The notes beneath the pieces are model-generated. The model was given only the letters and a program-made list of their open reading frames with translations. It was not told the DNA's origin and did no database searches. 64,000 nt of DNA from Acidobacteriota bacterium. Its GTDB lineage: Bacteria; Acidobacteriota; Blastocatellia; UBA7656. Positions 34,092 through 42,903 of the stretch are shown in pieces. Made by a program: the position numbers and the translations under genes. The stretch is taken from contig JACQDB010000104.1 in assembly GCA_016201275.1 (NCBI GenBank), positions 1 to 64,000 of the forward strand, written 5' to 3'. Each line of letters starts with the position of its first letter. Position 1 is the first letter of the stretch.

Positions 34092-34479
34092 TTTTATTTC
34101 TCGCTTTACCCCTTCACATCGTTCGACGGGTAGTCTGGCATAGTGCAATTGATGTTCCTGAAAAGGTCGTCGCAAGCCGCCAGAAAAACTCAAAAAAGGC
34201 GAGGGTTTTCCGACTGATCTTTTGGCAGATGCTGGAAATCCAACAATCGAGTTTGATATGCAACAGATAATTTTATGCAGCCAGGGTTCAGCAACGGCAA
34301 CCTCTCTCCGGCAAGGATTAGCCAACCCGCAAACCAGTCATTTCCTGGCACGCATATTGTTTTGAATAAATTTTCAACAGGAAGACGCGCCGTTTTCAAC
34401 AAGCTGTATTCATTCAACTCGGTTGTATATGAGTTGAATACAGCGAGTGAGCAGACCCTGCCAGGAAAGGAGGAAAAGA
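34092..34479. promoter_or_regulatory. Divergent control region of the metal locus
   Basis: This 388-bp gap separates the leftward efflux set from the rightward storage set, so it should hold both promoters. I see an inverted repeat at 34403-34444: GCTGTATTCATTCAACT facing AGTTGAATACAGC, with a 4-base insertion in the left arm. This lies 36 bp before the YHS gene and is a candidate operator. No CueR, CsoR or MerR-type gene is in the window to match it. Confidence 0.45.
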
Positions 34480-34629
34480 ATGTCCAGTCATCAAGACCCG
34501 ATTTGCGGTATGCAGGTTGACGAGCAGAATGCCGCAGGAAAATCAGAGTATCAGGGGCAGATTTACTATTTTTGCTCTCCGGCCTGCAAAAATAAATTTG
34601 ACCAAGACCCTGAACAATTTGCCGGTTAG
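34480..34629 (+). CDS. Small YHS-domain protein
   Basis: This 49-aa protein is a single YHS domain: DPICGMQVDEQ (Cys 9), then YYFCSPACKNKF (Cys 32 and 36). YHS domains bind copper or other metals and often form the N-terminal part of P-type ATPases or stand alone in metal operons. AAAGGAGG lies 7 bases before the ATG; a longer start at 34447 would cover it. It opens the rightward set of copper-type genes. Confidence 0.85.
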   Translation: MSSHQDPICGMQVDEQNAAGKSEYQGQIYYFCSPACKNKFDQDPEQFAG

Positions 34630-34800
34630 CGTGGGTGTCGTTGATAGGTTAGACCGAGGCTACCGGCTTTTTTCCACCGAGACAATGGAGAAGGATCATC
34701 ACGGGTACGCAGGGAAAGGAGAACGAGTTGCCGCGTTGGCGACACCTTCAAATTTCCTGCTTGTACCTAAACCGTTAACCCCTATGAAAGGAGAATCAAG

Positions 34801-35163
34801 ATGTCGAGTCAAGCCATAAATCAGAAGGATACTGAGATGCAGAACTGTATTCAAGCCTGCCTGGAGTGCCATCGCATCTGCGTGGAAACGCTGGTGCATA
34901 GTTTACAAACGGGCGGCAGACAGGCAGAGGCCAGACACTTACGCCTACTTTTAGATTGCGCCGAGATTTGCCAGACCAGTGCCAACTTTATGCTGCGTGG
35001 CTCTGAATTGCATAGGCGCATTTGTGCGGTGTGCGCGGAAGTGTGCGAGTGGTGCGCGCAAAGCTGCGATCAGTTTGGCGAGGATGACATGATGCGAGCG
35101 TGTGCAGAAACCTGTCGTCATTGCGCGCAGTCCTGTCGCACTATGGCAGCACAAGCCGCCTAG
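34801..35163 (+). CDS. Four-helix-bundle copper-binding protein (DUF326/Csp-like)
   Basis: This 120-aa all-helical protein has 15 cysteines at 16, 20, 23, 27, 53, 57, 75, 78, 82, 85, 89, 101, 105, 108 and 112. They fall in heptad-like CxxxC/CxxC steps that line the bundle core, as in copper storage proteins of the Csp family, which hold many Cu(I) ions per monomer. No signal peptide, so it is a cytosolic Csp3-type rather than an exported Csp1-type. AAAGGAGAATCAAG precedes the ATG. Likely role: safe cytosolic copper storage beside the exporter. Confidence 0.88.
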   Translation: MSSQAINQKDTEMQNCIQACLECHRICVETLVHSLQTGGRQAEARHLRLLLDCAEICQTSANFMLRGSELHRRICAVCAEVCEWCAQSCDQFGEDDMMRACAETCRHCAQSCRTMAAQAA

Positions 35164-35209
35164 CACTCTTGAGGCAAGCGACATTTCAGCAGACGCTTCC
35201 CACTTGGTA

Positions 35210-35452
35210 ACGACCCAGCCGTATTTGCCCCGCAGGAGAGTAGTCCGTGCTACAGGCACTGGAAGCAAGCCGGGCAAACGCGGCGCGCCCTGAAAGGGTG
35301 CAGGAGATAGATTGCGGCAAGCCTCCGGCGCTCTGCCAGAGCGCGACCATCAAACCGCTTGCGCCTTCCCGTGGCTTTCCCACGGGCTATTCTCCTGTGC
35401 GCCTACGGTGCAACAACGAAGCGATTGGCAATTTTCAAACCGGCTGAGTAGT
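35210..35452 (-). repeat. REP-bearing element D, copy 1 (243 bp)
   Basis: The ends are ACGACCCAGCC (35210) and GGCTGAGTAGT (35452), imperfect inverted repeats. Inside is one REP-like unit (CCCGTGGCTTTCCCACGGG) with GCACAGGAGAATAGCC in reverse. A related longer copy in the other orientation is at 50108-50469, with the same words in the same order. MITE-A follows directly. Confidence 0.65.
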
Positions 35453-35555
35453 TAGCGCGTGTCGCAGAATTTCAGAAACCGCCCATATGTTGTGGATAGC
35501 TAAATCATCACCCACAATATCTGGACAGAGAAACCCATTTATGCGATACGCTCTA
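35453..35555 (+). mobile_element. MITE-A, copy 2
   Basis: TAGCGCGTGTCGC to GCGATACGCTCTA; interior words CCCATATGTTGTGG and CACAATATCTGGACAG match the other copies. It abuts the TIR end of element D. Confidence 0.85.
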
Positions 35556-35610
35556 GTTACTCCCACTTTGTATTTGACGACTACAGCCGTTTGCACTTGC
35601 GGCAGAAGAC

Positions 35611-35656
35611 TGGTTGAACAGCGGTCTTTGACTTCAGCGGTCAAAGACCTGCACTC
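35611..35656. repeat. Hairpin related to element B
   Basis: TGGTTGA...GCGGTCTTTGAC faces GTCAAAGACCTGC, then TCAACT. The outer TATAGCG ends are missing or decayed (CTAGCGAG at ~35663). It lies 50 bp before the DUF305 gene. Confidence 0.45.
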
Positions 35657-35709
35657 AACTCCCTAGCGAGTTTGGCAATCGGCTGTAAGCAACAGAAAAG
35701 GAGAGAAAG

Positions 35710-36363
35710 ATGAAGATTCAAAGCTATATCATGGCTCTGGTGATGCTCGCGGCGCTCGTAGTGTCGAGCGTCTTGGCGCAACATCCGGCTGGACACTCCG
35801 GCATGGAGAAAAAAGAGCAGGAGAAGAAAATGGCCACTGCGCCCTACGACCTACAGTTTATTGACATGATGCTCAAGCATCATCAGATGGGCATTGAGAT
35901 GGCGCAGATGGCGCAGAACAAAGCCTCTCACGCTGAGTTGAAAGAACTCGCCACAAAGATGGTAGAGAAACAGCAAAAAGGCTCCGATCAACTCAAGCAG
36001 TGGCGCGATGAGTGGTACGCAGGACAGCCCAAAGCTGACCACATGAAGATGTCTGAGATGGCGGGGATGGCGGAGATGTCCGAAAAATCCAAGTCCGATC
36101 ATCCTCCCAAGTCCGAGATGTCAGGCATGAAGATGCAGGAGATGAATAGGAGTAAGCTCGAAGCCGCTACCGGCAAAGAGTTTGACCTGCTGTTCATAGA
36201 CCTGATTGTTCCGCACCATCAAATGGCAATAGCGATGTCAGAGAAGGCGCTCAAGAAGGCCGAACACGCGCCGCTCAAGACCTTTGCACGCACGACCATA
36301 GAGGAGCAGCAGAAGGAGGTCAAGCAACTGAACCAATGGAAAGCCGCCTGGGGCGGCAAGTGA
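35710..36363 (+). CDS. Secreted DUF305 protein, copper type
   Basis: The 217-aa protein has a signal peptide (YIMALVMLAALVVSSVLAQH, cleavage ~24) and then two DUF305 halves. Each carries the metal-ligand helix: MLKHHQMGIEMAQMAQNKA (~55-73) and VPHHQMAIAMSEKALKKAEH (~165-184). Each pairs with a second helix ending in QQK.SDQLKQWRDEW or QQKEVKQLNQWKAAW. The linker is rich in Met, Ser and Lys (SEMAGMAEMSEKS). DUF305 proteins are linked with copper tolerance in several bacteria. AAAGGAGAG precedes the ATG. It probably binds periplasmic copper between the storage protein and the large membrane protein downstream. Confidence 0.88.
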   Translation: MKIQSYIMALVMLAALVVSSVLAQHPAGHSGMEKKEQEKKMATAPYDLQFIDMMLKHHQMGIEMAQMAQNKASHAELKELATKMVEKQQKGSDQLKQWRDEWYAGQPKADHMKMSEMAGMAEMSEKSKSDHPPKSEMSGMKMQEMNRSKLEAATGKEFDLLFIDLIVPHHQMAIAMSEKALKKAEHAPLKTFARTTIEEQQKEVKQLNQWKAAWGGK

Positions 36364-36535
36364 CGAGACGCAGAGGTTGAGCGTGCTTCTGGTTGGGCGG
36401 AGAAACTTTCGCCGGACTGCGGAAACAGAGGCGGGAAACTCGGCGCACGAACTGCACCAGAGGCGATTACTCAGGTCCTTGATGCGGCGCGTGAGTATGG
36501 AGATGAATAAACTTGACAGCAGAGGTGAACCAGCT

Positions 36536-38746
36536 ATGAAGATGGGCATTGATGCGCCTTCCCCATCTCACGAGGCCCCGGCGGGTGAATCCGTAATCGG
36601 AGAAAAGACGCGCTGGTGGGCGCTTGCGGGAATCTTGATTGGCAGTTTCATCGGTTGGGTGAGCGGTCTGGCGTTTGGCTTCGGGCGCTTGAACCTTGCC
36701 GGCCTTGCGCCGCTGGTCGCAGGCGGCGCGGGAGTGCCGGGCCTCATCTTCGCAAGCTTTTTCGGCGCTCTGTTTGGACTGGCAGGCGGCCTCCTCGGTA
36801 CGGCAAGCGAAGTTCGCGCCGCCAGTGCCATCAAATCATACCAAGCAGAGCGCACAGCCGCACATCAGGGCAAGTCGTCCATCATCATGCGACTACCTGT
36901 TTATGGCGCGATATTGCTGGTGAGCGTGATGGCCTATACGCTCTACACGATTGCCGTGAGAGGGTACGGAGCCGCCACGCCGTCTGACCAAAGTAATCGC
37001 CTGACCTGGAACCAGAAGAACGCAGCGCGGGTGGGGGGCGTGAACGACACCGAGACCTCTGCGCTTATTTTACAAACGACTTTTCCGGCAACGCGGCCTG
37101 AAAATCGGCCAGGGGCAATCATTACGGTCAGCGCGGACTGGCGCTTGGCGCTTGCGGCCACACCGCTGATGGCGCGACCGGTCAACGCGGCGCTGGTCAT
37201 CAGTGGCGGGGACGGAGTGGATGCTTATACCGCGCAGGAGATCGAACGCCTGAGCGTTCCAGCCTCGGCCACCGGGCGACTCTTCATTGGCATCCCGGCA
37301 AACGCAAGCGGCACCTCGCTCGCAGGTGATGACCCTGCCGCTGTGGCTGCCGCCGTTGATGAACGACGAGCGCGTGCAGAGGGTAAAACAGATGCAAACG
37401 TAATCATCATTGGCGCGGATACCGATTTCCGCTGGGCCTTGCCCGCCGGGGCTTACGCCGCACGTACTGGCACCGCAATCCTTTTCGTAACCAAAGACGG
37501 AGTGCCGTCCGCTACTGCCGCCGCCCTTGAACGACGCAATGGCCAAGCGCACATCTTCATACTGGGGCCGGTGGAAGCCGTGCCTTCGGGGGTCTTCGAT
37601 GAACTCAAACGGTTCGGCGAAGTCCGGCGCATAGAAGGGCGCGACTACTTTGAAAACGCAGTACGCTTTGCCGAATTCCGCGATGCGGGAGCGGGTTTCG
37701 GCTGGGGACATACCGGACGCGGCGCACGGCAGTGGGCAGTAGTCAACACCATTCTGGTAAGCGCCGAGCGCTGGCAAGATGGCATAATGGCCGCGCATCT
37801 GGCGAGCCGAGGGAAATCCGGCGCGCTGCTCTTCACCGAGCGCCAACGTCTTCCGGCGGTCGTGGACAACTACCTGTGGAGGCAGCGCCCGGTCTTTTCC
37901 AACACCCCTGCCGAAGGGCCGTTCAATCACGTCTGGGTGGTCGGTAGTTTCGAGCGCATCGCTTATGAAACGCAAGCCTGGGCGGATTACTCTCAGGAGA
38001 TCGAGCAGTACATGACGTTGGGCGATTCGGCGGTTTCCGGCTTTGAGGCGCTGACCATCAGTTGGCTCCTCTTTTCCATTGCGTCGGCGATCTGGATTCT
38101 TTATCACGCCCTCAAGCGACTGCCCGAAGTGCTGCCGATGATGAAGGCGGCGTGGGTGATCTTTGCTTTGCTGCTTGGTCCGCTGGCGCTGTGGTTTTAT
38201 GTCAAGAGCTATGACCGGCGGGGGAAGATGCAACACGATGGAATGGTGATGTGGCAGCGCCCAATGTGGGCGCAGGTCGTGTCAGCGACGGTGATGATGT
38301 TTGCCTTTGATATGATGGTGATGGTGCTTGCGGTCTTCGTTCTCGCTTCCTTCGGCTTCCCTATCATACGCTTCAACGGGGCGCTCTACTGGCTCGGCAC
38401 TTCGATGTTTCTGATGATGGTCTTGATGTATGGGGCGGCGCTCATTCTGATGCTGCTTGTCTTTCACACACCCATGACCATGCACGAGCGCCAGATTACT
38501 TCTTATGGGAAGGCTTTCCTGGTGGGCTTGCCCCTAATGGTCGCCACGATGACGGTAGAATCCCTCGGCATGATGCCGACGATGTGGTGGGCGCAGATGC
38601 TCTACCTACCGGCAATGCAAATGCCGACCGGCGATGACCTGACCATGTGGGCGACGCTGTTGATGTCCGTAGCAGTGGCCTTCGCCATTGTGCTGCCATT
38701 CAACTACTGGATGGTGCGGCGGGGCACCAAGAGCGGTACGATGTGA
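36536..38746 (+). CDS. Large membrane protein: CWB2-like domain fused to Met-rich (DUF4396-like) domain
   Basis: About 736 aa from the ATG at 36536 (GAGGTG upstream); ATGs at 36497 and 36503 are possible. Parts in order: two or three helices with Gly-rich segments (~22-90), one further helix (~115-137), a soluble domain (~150-495) built of alternating strands like the cell-wall-binding repeat 2 (VNTILVSAERWQDGIMAAHL, then GALLFTERQRLPAVV), then a helix pair (~500-550) and a C-terminal bundle (~560-735) very rich in Met (KMQHDGMVMWQRPMWAQVV, VMMFAFDMMVMVLAVFV), resembling DUF4396. Met-rich helices are typical of copper transport. A soluble paralogue of the central domain is encoded 23 bp downstream. 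Function unknown. Confidence 0.7.
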   Translation: MKMGIDAPSPSHEAPAGESVIGEKTRWWALAGILIGSFIGWVSGLAFGFGRLNLAGLAPLVAGGAGVPGLIFASFFGALFGLAGGLLGTASEVRAASAIKSYQAERTAAHQGKSSIIMRLPVYGAILLVSVMAYTLYTIAVRGYGAATPSDQSNRLTWNQKNAARVGGVNDTETSALILQTTFPATRPENRPGAIITVSADWRLALAATPLMARPVNAALVISGGDGVDAYTAQEIERLSVPASATGRLFIGIPANASGTSLAGDDPAAVAAAVDERRARAEGKTDANVIIIGADTDFRWALPAGAYAARTGTAILFVTKDGVPSATAAALERRNGQAHIFILGPVEAVPSGVFDELKRFGEVRRIEGRDYFENAVRFAEFRDAGAGFGWGHTGRGARQWAVVNTILVSAERWQDGIMAAHLASRGKSGALLFTERQRLPAVVDNYLWRQRPVFSNTPAEGPFNHVWVVGSFERIAYETQAWADYSQEIEQYMTLGDSAVSGFEALTISWLLFSIASAIWILYHALKRLPEVLPMMKAAWVIFALLLGPLALWFYVKSYDRRGKMQHDGMVMWQRPMWAQVVSATVMMFAFDMMVMVLAVFVLASFGFPIIRFNGALYWLGTSMFLMMVLMYGAALILMLLVFHTPMTMHERQITSYGKAFLVGLPLMVATMTVESLGMMPTMWWAQMLYLPAMQMPTGDDLTMWATLLMSVAVAFAIVLPFNYWMVRRGTKSGTM

Positions 38747-38769
38747 CCCCCGTCATCAAGGAGGAGAAG

Positions 38770-39981
38770 ATGAGACGCATACTTGTGGCGATGGGGATTG
38801 TGACATTGGCGATCTTGCCATTCATCATAGTTGGCCAGGCACAGCCGCCTACTCAGGCCATCGCTCCAGCAGCTACGGCTGCCGATGAAGGCAATAGACT
38901 GACCTGGACAACGCCGAACACCATACGACTGTCCGGGCCGAATATTTACGCGGCGGCAACCGCGATCACGCAGGCGACTTATGGCGCAACGCACCACGAA
39001 GACCGTCCCCACGCCATTACCCTTGTGCGCGCTGACCGCCAGGCCGATGCCATGCTTGCCGCCTCGCGGATCACGCATTTCCCCGTCAACTCACCGGTGC
39101 TTTATGTTGATGCCGAGCGTCTGCCGCCGGAAACCTTCGCCGAAATGAAACGGCTCAGACCAGATGGCAACACCTATGATGCAGGCGTCCAGGTTTATCT
39201 GGTTGGTCCCATTGCAGCGAGCGTCGAGCGCGAAGTGCGCGATCAGTTAAACTATAAGACCCGCGCTTTTCGCAATGATAATCCGTTTGCTTTATCCGAA
39301 GAGTTAGACACTTGGGCGGCGGCGGTTCACGCCGACCATCCCGATGAGGTGATTATTGTGCAATACGAACAACTGCAAACGGGTTTGCCTGCGGTTGCCT
39401 GGAATGCTCACATGGGGCATGGCCTGTTCTTCGTCCAGGGCGACGTTGTGCCAGAGCCGACGAAGCGGGCGCTGTCTCGCCGATTTCGCGGCGAGGCGTT
39501 CCTATACCTTTTTGGCGACCCCGCCATTATCTCGGCGCGTGTGGCGCGTGAACTCGCCGCCTACGGCCATGTGCAGCGTGTGCCAGGCCGCGACGCCTAT
39601 GAGATCAGCGTCAATTTTGCGGGCTTCCGCGACGCCGGTATGAATCAAGGTTATTGGCTTGGCTGGTGGGCGCGTGATTTCGGCTGGGGCATTGCGAAAG
39701 CCGGACATAACTTCACCTTCGCCAATCCCGACGATTGGCAACAGGCCGTCACTGGCTCGCTCCTTTCCCACCTGGGCAAACACGGGCCGCTGATTCTGGT
39801 GCGCCCTGATGGCGTAAGCGAAAGCGCGGCACGTTATCTGCAACTGGTGAAGCCGACCTGGGGCGCAGCCAATGACCAACTCAATAATCACGGCTGGATA
39901 CTCGGCGGCACTGACCGCATTAAATGGGAAACGCAGGCCGACATTGACGGGCTGCTGGAAGCTAGAACCGAGAGCGAGTGA
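38770..39981 (+). CDS. Secreted CWB2-like protein, paralogue of the upstream soluble domain
   Basis: The 403-aa protein has a signal peptide (RRILVAMGIVTLAILPFIIV), then NRLTWTTPNTIRLSGPNIYA, parallel to NRLTWNQKNAARVGG in the preceding membrane protein. Several alpha/beta repeats follow: AITLVRADRQADAMLAASRI (~80), VQVYLVGPIAASVEREVRDQ (~140) and the paired REAYEISVNFAGFRDAG-type segment, which matches RDYFENAVRFAEFRDAG upstream. Both proteins also have GWG-x-(G/A) turns near the same place. It lacks the membrane parts. AAGGAGGAG fixes the start. It probably binds or works beside its membrane paralogue on the periplasmic face; ligand unknown. Confidence 0.75.
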   Translation: MRRILVAMGIVTLAILPFIIVGQAQPPTQAIAPAATAADEGNRLTWTTPNTIRLSGPNIYAAATAITQATYGATHHEDRPHAITLVRADRQADAMLAASRITHFPVNSPVLYVDAERLPPETFAEMKRLRPDGNTYDAGVQVYLVGPIAASVEREVRDQLNYKTRAFRNDNPFALSEELDTWAAAVHADHPDEVIIVQYEQLQTGLPAVAWNAHMGHGLFFVQGDVVPEPTKRALSRRFRGEAFLYLFGDPAIISARVARELAAYGHVQRVPGRDAYEISVNFAGFRDAGMNQGYWLGWWARDFGWGIAKAGHNFTFANPDDWQQAVTGSLLSHLGKHGPLILVRPDGVSESAARYLQLVKPTWGAANDQLNNHGWILGGTDRIKWETQADIDGLLEARTESE

Positions 39982-39990
39982 AGCTTACCA

Positions 39991-40017
39991 ATAGAGGCGA
40001 GCCTTGCTCGCCTCTAT
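39991..40017. terminator. Bidirectional terminator hairpin
   Basis: ATAGAGGCGAG and CTCGCCTCTAT form a perfect 11-bp stem with a 5-base loop between convergent genes (39981 plus, 40051 minus). Confidence 0.75.
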
Positions 40018-40050
40018 CTTGGGTTGATTCAGCGTCGGGCTTTCGCCTCA

Positions 40051-42903
40051 TCAGGCAATAGCAAAATCGTACTGCTCCTGATGCAGGTTGGGGTCTGCTT
40101 CAATGGTTACGGGAGTGCCGAAATAGGCTTCGATCTCTTCAAAGACCTGACGCTCCGAGGTGTGCAGCGCTTCGGCAACCATCGGCGAAACCCGCAACAT
40201 TATATCGCTGCTGCCAGCCACCTGTTCGGAAATCGCTTTGGTCTGCTCCAGAATTTCAAAGCACATGGTCTGCGGCGATTTCACCATGCCGCCGCCCTGA
40301 CAATAGGGGCAAGGCGTACACAGCGTGCGTTCCAGCGATTGCTTGACGCGCTTGCGGGTGATGGCCAGCAAACCGAAATCATTAATCGAAAGAATCTTTG
40401 AAGGCGAGCGGTCGTTCGCCAGTTCTTCCTGCAAGGTCTGCATAACGCGCTGGCGATTCTTGCGCTCTTCCATGTCTATGAAATCCACCACGATGATGCC
40501 GCCCAGATCGCGCAGGCGAATCTGTCGAACAATCTCTTTGGCGGCTTCCAGATTGGTCTTGGTGATGGTGTCTTCGAGCTTGTCGGATTTGCCGACAAAC
40601 TTGCCGGTGTTTACGTCTATGGCGACCAGCGCTTCGGTTTGATTGATGACGATGTAGCCGCCCGAACGCAGCCACACACGCGGCTTCACGGCTTTATCAA
40701 TCTCTGGCTGCACGTTGTACTTTTCAAAGATCGGCTGATTGCCGGTGTACAACTTGACGCGATTGACCAGGCGCGGCTGCACCCGATTGACGAATTCAAC
40801 AATGCGCGCATACTCCAATTCATTATCCACGCGTATGACGCTGAACTCTTCGGAAAGCTGGTCGCGCAGAATGCGCTGAATCAAATCCAAATCTCTATGC
40901 ACCAGCGCAGGCGGTTTGACGCGCTCGCCCTTCTTGCGTATCTCGTTCCAGGTGCGAACCAGATAGCGCAGGTCATCGTGCAATTGCTGGTCGGGAATAC
41001 CAGCACAAGCGGTGCGCGCAATAAAACCGCCCGGCGCGCCTTCGCGGTCGCGCAACGCCGTCACCAGGCGCTTCAAACGTATGCGCTCCTGATCGCTGGG
41101 AATCTTGCGCGACACGCCTATGTGATTGACCGTCGGCATATAGACCATATAACGACCGGGCAAAGCGATATGCGAAGTGATGCGTGCGCCTTTTTTGGCA
41201 ATCGGTTCTTTGGCAATCTGCACCAAGACTTCCTGGCCTTCGCGCAGCAATTCGGAAATGGTGGGCGCAGCGTTGCCGCGTTCCGGTCGGCGCGAGGGTT
41301 CAGAGCGTCTTTGCGGCTCTGGTCGGCGCGAGGGTTCGGGGCGACGTTGGGGTTCGGGTCGGCGACTGGGCGCGCCTTCCTGAGCGGCGACCTCGACGGC
41401 CTCTTCGGCTTCGCCTTCCGCGCCAGCTTCCTCGCCAAGCGGTGCAGCACCCGGCGCGCCTGGTTTCCCATCTCGACGTTGCGGCCCACGGCGGCGATTG
41501 CGTCCGCCGCGACGCATGGCAAATTCGGCGCGGTTGCCGCTGTCGCGCAGGCTCGCCGCTTTCTCCTCTTCGCCGGTTTCCGCAGCGCTCGATTCGCTGC
41601 CATCGCTGTGCTGCATAAACTCCAACAGATTGACCGGCACCGCTTCAGAGATAGGTTGGAAAGCCGGTTCATTGGCCGGCGCTTCAGCGTTTGCCGCCGT
41701 TGAGGTTTCGGCTTTGGTGAGATGACTGTTCTCATCCTCTATGCGTTGAAAACCGGCATCGGCTTTTGCCTGTGAACGGAAACTGCCAACCTTCCATTCC
41801 GGTTCCGGTTCGGCTTTGAAAGACGAAGTAGTTTTTTCTACAACGGTCTCGGTTTTCTGATTGGCCTTGTCCGCTTTCTTCTCTTTTGCAGATTTGGCGT
41901 GACCGGCATCTTCGTCCACGATGCGCTCAAAGGGCGTAGCGCTGCTACCGGCTTCAAGAGTGTCGTCGGGCGCGCCGCGTCTCTTCTTCGCAGGGCGTTT
42001 GGCGCTGCCTTTGGTTTTCTTGCCTGCTTCCACAGCGAGGGCTTCGGGTGCAGGCTCGGCGCTGACCGCCTTGCGAGAGCGGCCTTTCGATTTCTCCGGT
42101 TCTGCTTCTGCAACTTTCTTGCGCGAGCGTCCGCGTTTGGGTTTCTCTTCGACCTCTTCTTCATCCGCCGATTCCACTTCATCAGTCAAAGGGCTGGCGA
42201 CCACTGGCGATGGCTCAACTTTTGCGGCAGGCGTATCGCGCACCACATCATCATCGGTGATGCGTTCGGCATAAAATGCCGGAGCCGAATCGCGGTAACT
42301 TTTTTCGTGAGCATCTTCGACGCGCACAAAAGAGGGCGATTCGATGACCGTTACCGAAGCTTCTTCGACGCCCGTAGCCGCTATGGTTGCCGCGCCGTTG
42401 GCACCTTCGTCCAAGTCCTCCGGCGGCGGCGCAGGAATGACTCGTTCGTGCGCGATCTCGGCCAATTGCTCGACCGCATCTTCAAACGGCAGGGCTTCAA
42501 CGGCAGGTTCTTTGCTGAGGCCTTCGCGTCCGGCTGGGCGCTCTGGCCTTTGATAAGGCGTGTCGCGGTCGCGTCGGTCGCCGCGTCGAACTTTGTCATC
42601 GGCGGGCTTCGGCGCGATTGCGGTTGCGGTGTCGCTGACCTCTTTGAAGTCAACCTCTTCTTCATCGTCCATGAATTCCGCGAAATCGGAAACATAGAGA
42701 AAGGCGTCGCGTTCCAGGCCGATGTCCACGAACGCCGATTGCATACCGGGCAGCACCTTCATCACACGGCCTTTGTAGAGATTGCCCACGACACCCTGAT
42801 TTTCATCTCTGCGCTCTACATAAAATTCGGTGACCACACCGTCTTCGACCAGAGCGACCCGTTTTTCATACACGTTTGCACTAATAATTAGCTCTTTAGC
42901 CAT
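40051..42903 (-). CDS. rne/rng: RNase E/G family endoribonuclease with a ~470-residue insert in the S1 domain
   Basis: This 950-aa RNA-processing and decay endonuclease begins with the N-terminal beta region and the first half of S1 (GNLYKGRVMKVLPGMQSAFV, ~40-59; FLYVSDF, ~68-74). Residues ~75-545 are acidic, Lys/Ala/Glu-rich and probably disordered, closing with an Arg-Pro-Glu repeat (RRPEPQRRPEPSRRPEPQRR). S1 then resumes at LLREGQEVLVQIAKEPIAKK (~550). The catalytic core follows: VAIDVNTGKFVGK and GGIIVVDFIDMEERK carry the two metal-binding Asp, and CTPCPYCQGGG (~862) is the Zn-link. In E. coli the S1 gap is ~20 residues. It lies downstream of rodA, separated by a 670-bp gap. Confidence 0.93.
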   Translation of the reverse strand: MAKELIISANVYEKRVALVEDGVVTEFYVERRDENQGVVGNLYKGRVMKVLPGMQSAFVDIGLERDAFLYVSDFAEFMDDEEEVDFKEVSDTATAIAPKPADDKVRRGDRRDRDTPYQRPERPAGREGLSKEPAVEALPFEDAVEQLAEIAHERVIPAPPPEDLDEGANGAATIAATGVEEASVTVIESPSFVRVEDAHEKSYRDSAPAFYAERITDDDVVRDTPAAKVEPSPVVASPLTDEVESADEEEVEEKPKRGRSRKKVAEAEPEKSKGRSRKAVSAEPAPEALAVEAGKKTKGSAKRPAKKRRGAPDDTLEAGSSATPFERIVDEDAGHAKSAKEKKADKANQKTETVVEKTTSSFKAEPEPEWKVGSFRSQAKADAGFQRIEDENSHLTKAETSTAANAEAPANEPAFQPISEAVPVNLLEFMQHSDGSESSAAETGEEEKAASLRDSGNRAEFAMRRGGRNRRRGPQRRDGKPGAPGAAPLGEEAGAEGEAEEAVEVAAQEGAPSRRPEPQRRPEPSRRPEPQRRSEPSRRPERGNAAPTISELLREGQEVLVQIAKEPIAKKGARITSHIALPGRYMVYMPTVNHIGVSRKIPSDQERIRLKRLVTALRDREGAPGGFIARTACAGIPDQQLHDDLRYLVRTWNEIRKKGERVKPPALVHRDLDLIQRILRDQLSEEFSVIRVDNELEYARIVEFVNRVQPRLVNRVKLYTGNQPIFEKYNVQPEIDKAVKPRVWLRSGGYIVINQTEALVAIDVNTGKFVGKSDKLEDTITKTNLEAAKEIVRQIRLRDLGGIIVVDFIDMEERKNRQRVMQTLQEELANDRSPSKILSINDFGLLAITRKRVKQSLERTLCTPCPYCQGGGMVKSPQTMCFEILEQTKAISEQVAGSSDIMLRVSPMVAEALHTSERQVFEEIEAYFGTPVTIEADPNLHQEQYDFAIA

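Noticed and set aside
41899-42891. 330-aa open frame antisense to the RNase E/G gene, and a 354-aa one at 40639-41703
   Set aside because: Both mirror the codon pattern of the real gene, lack start signals and show no domain; long shadows are expected opposite low-complexity GC-rich coding sequence.
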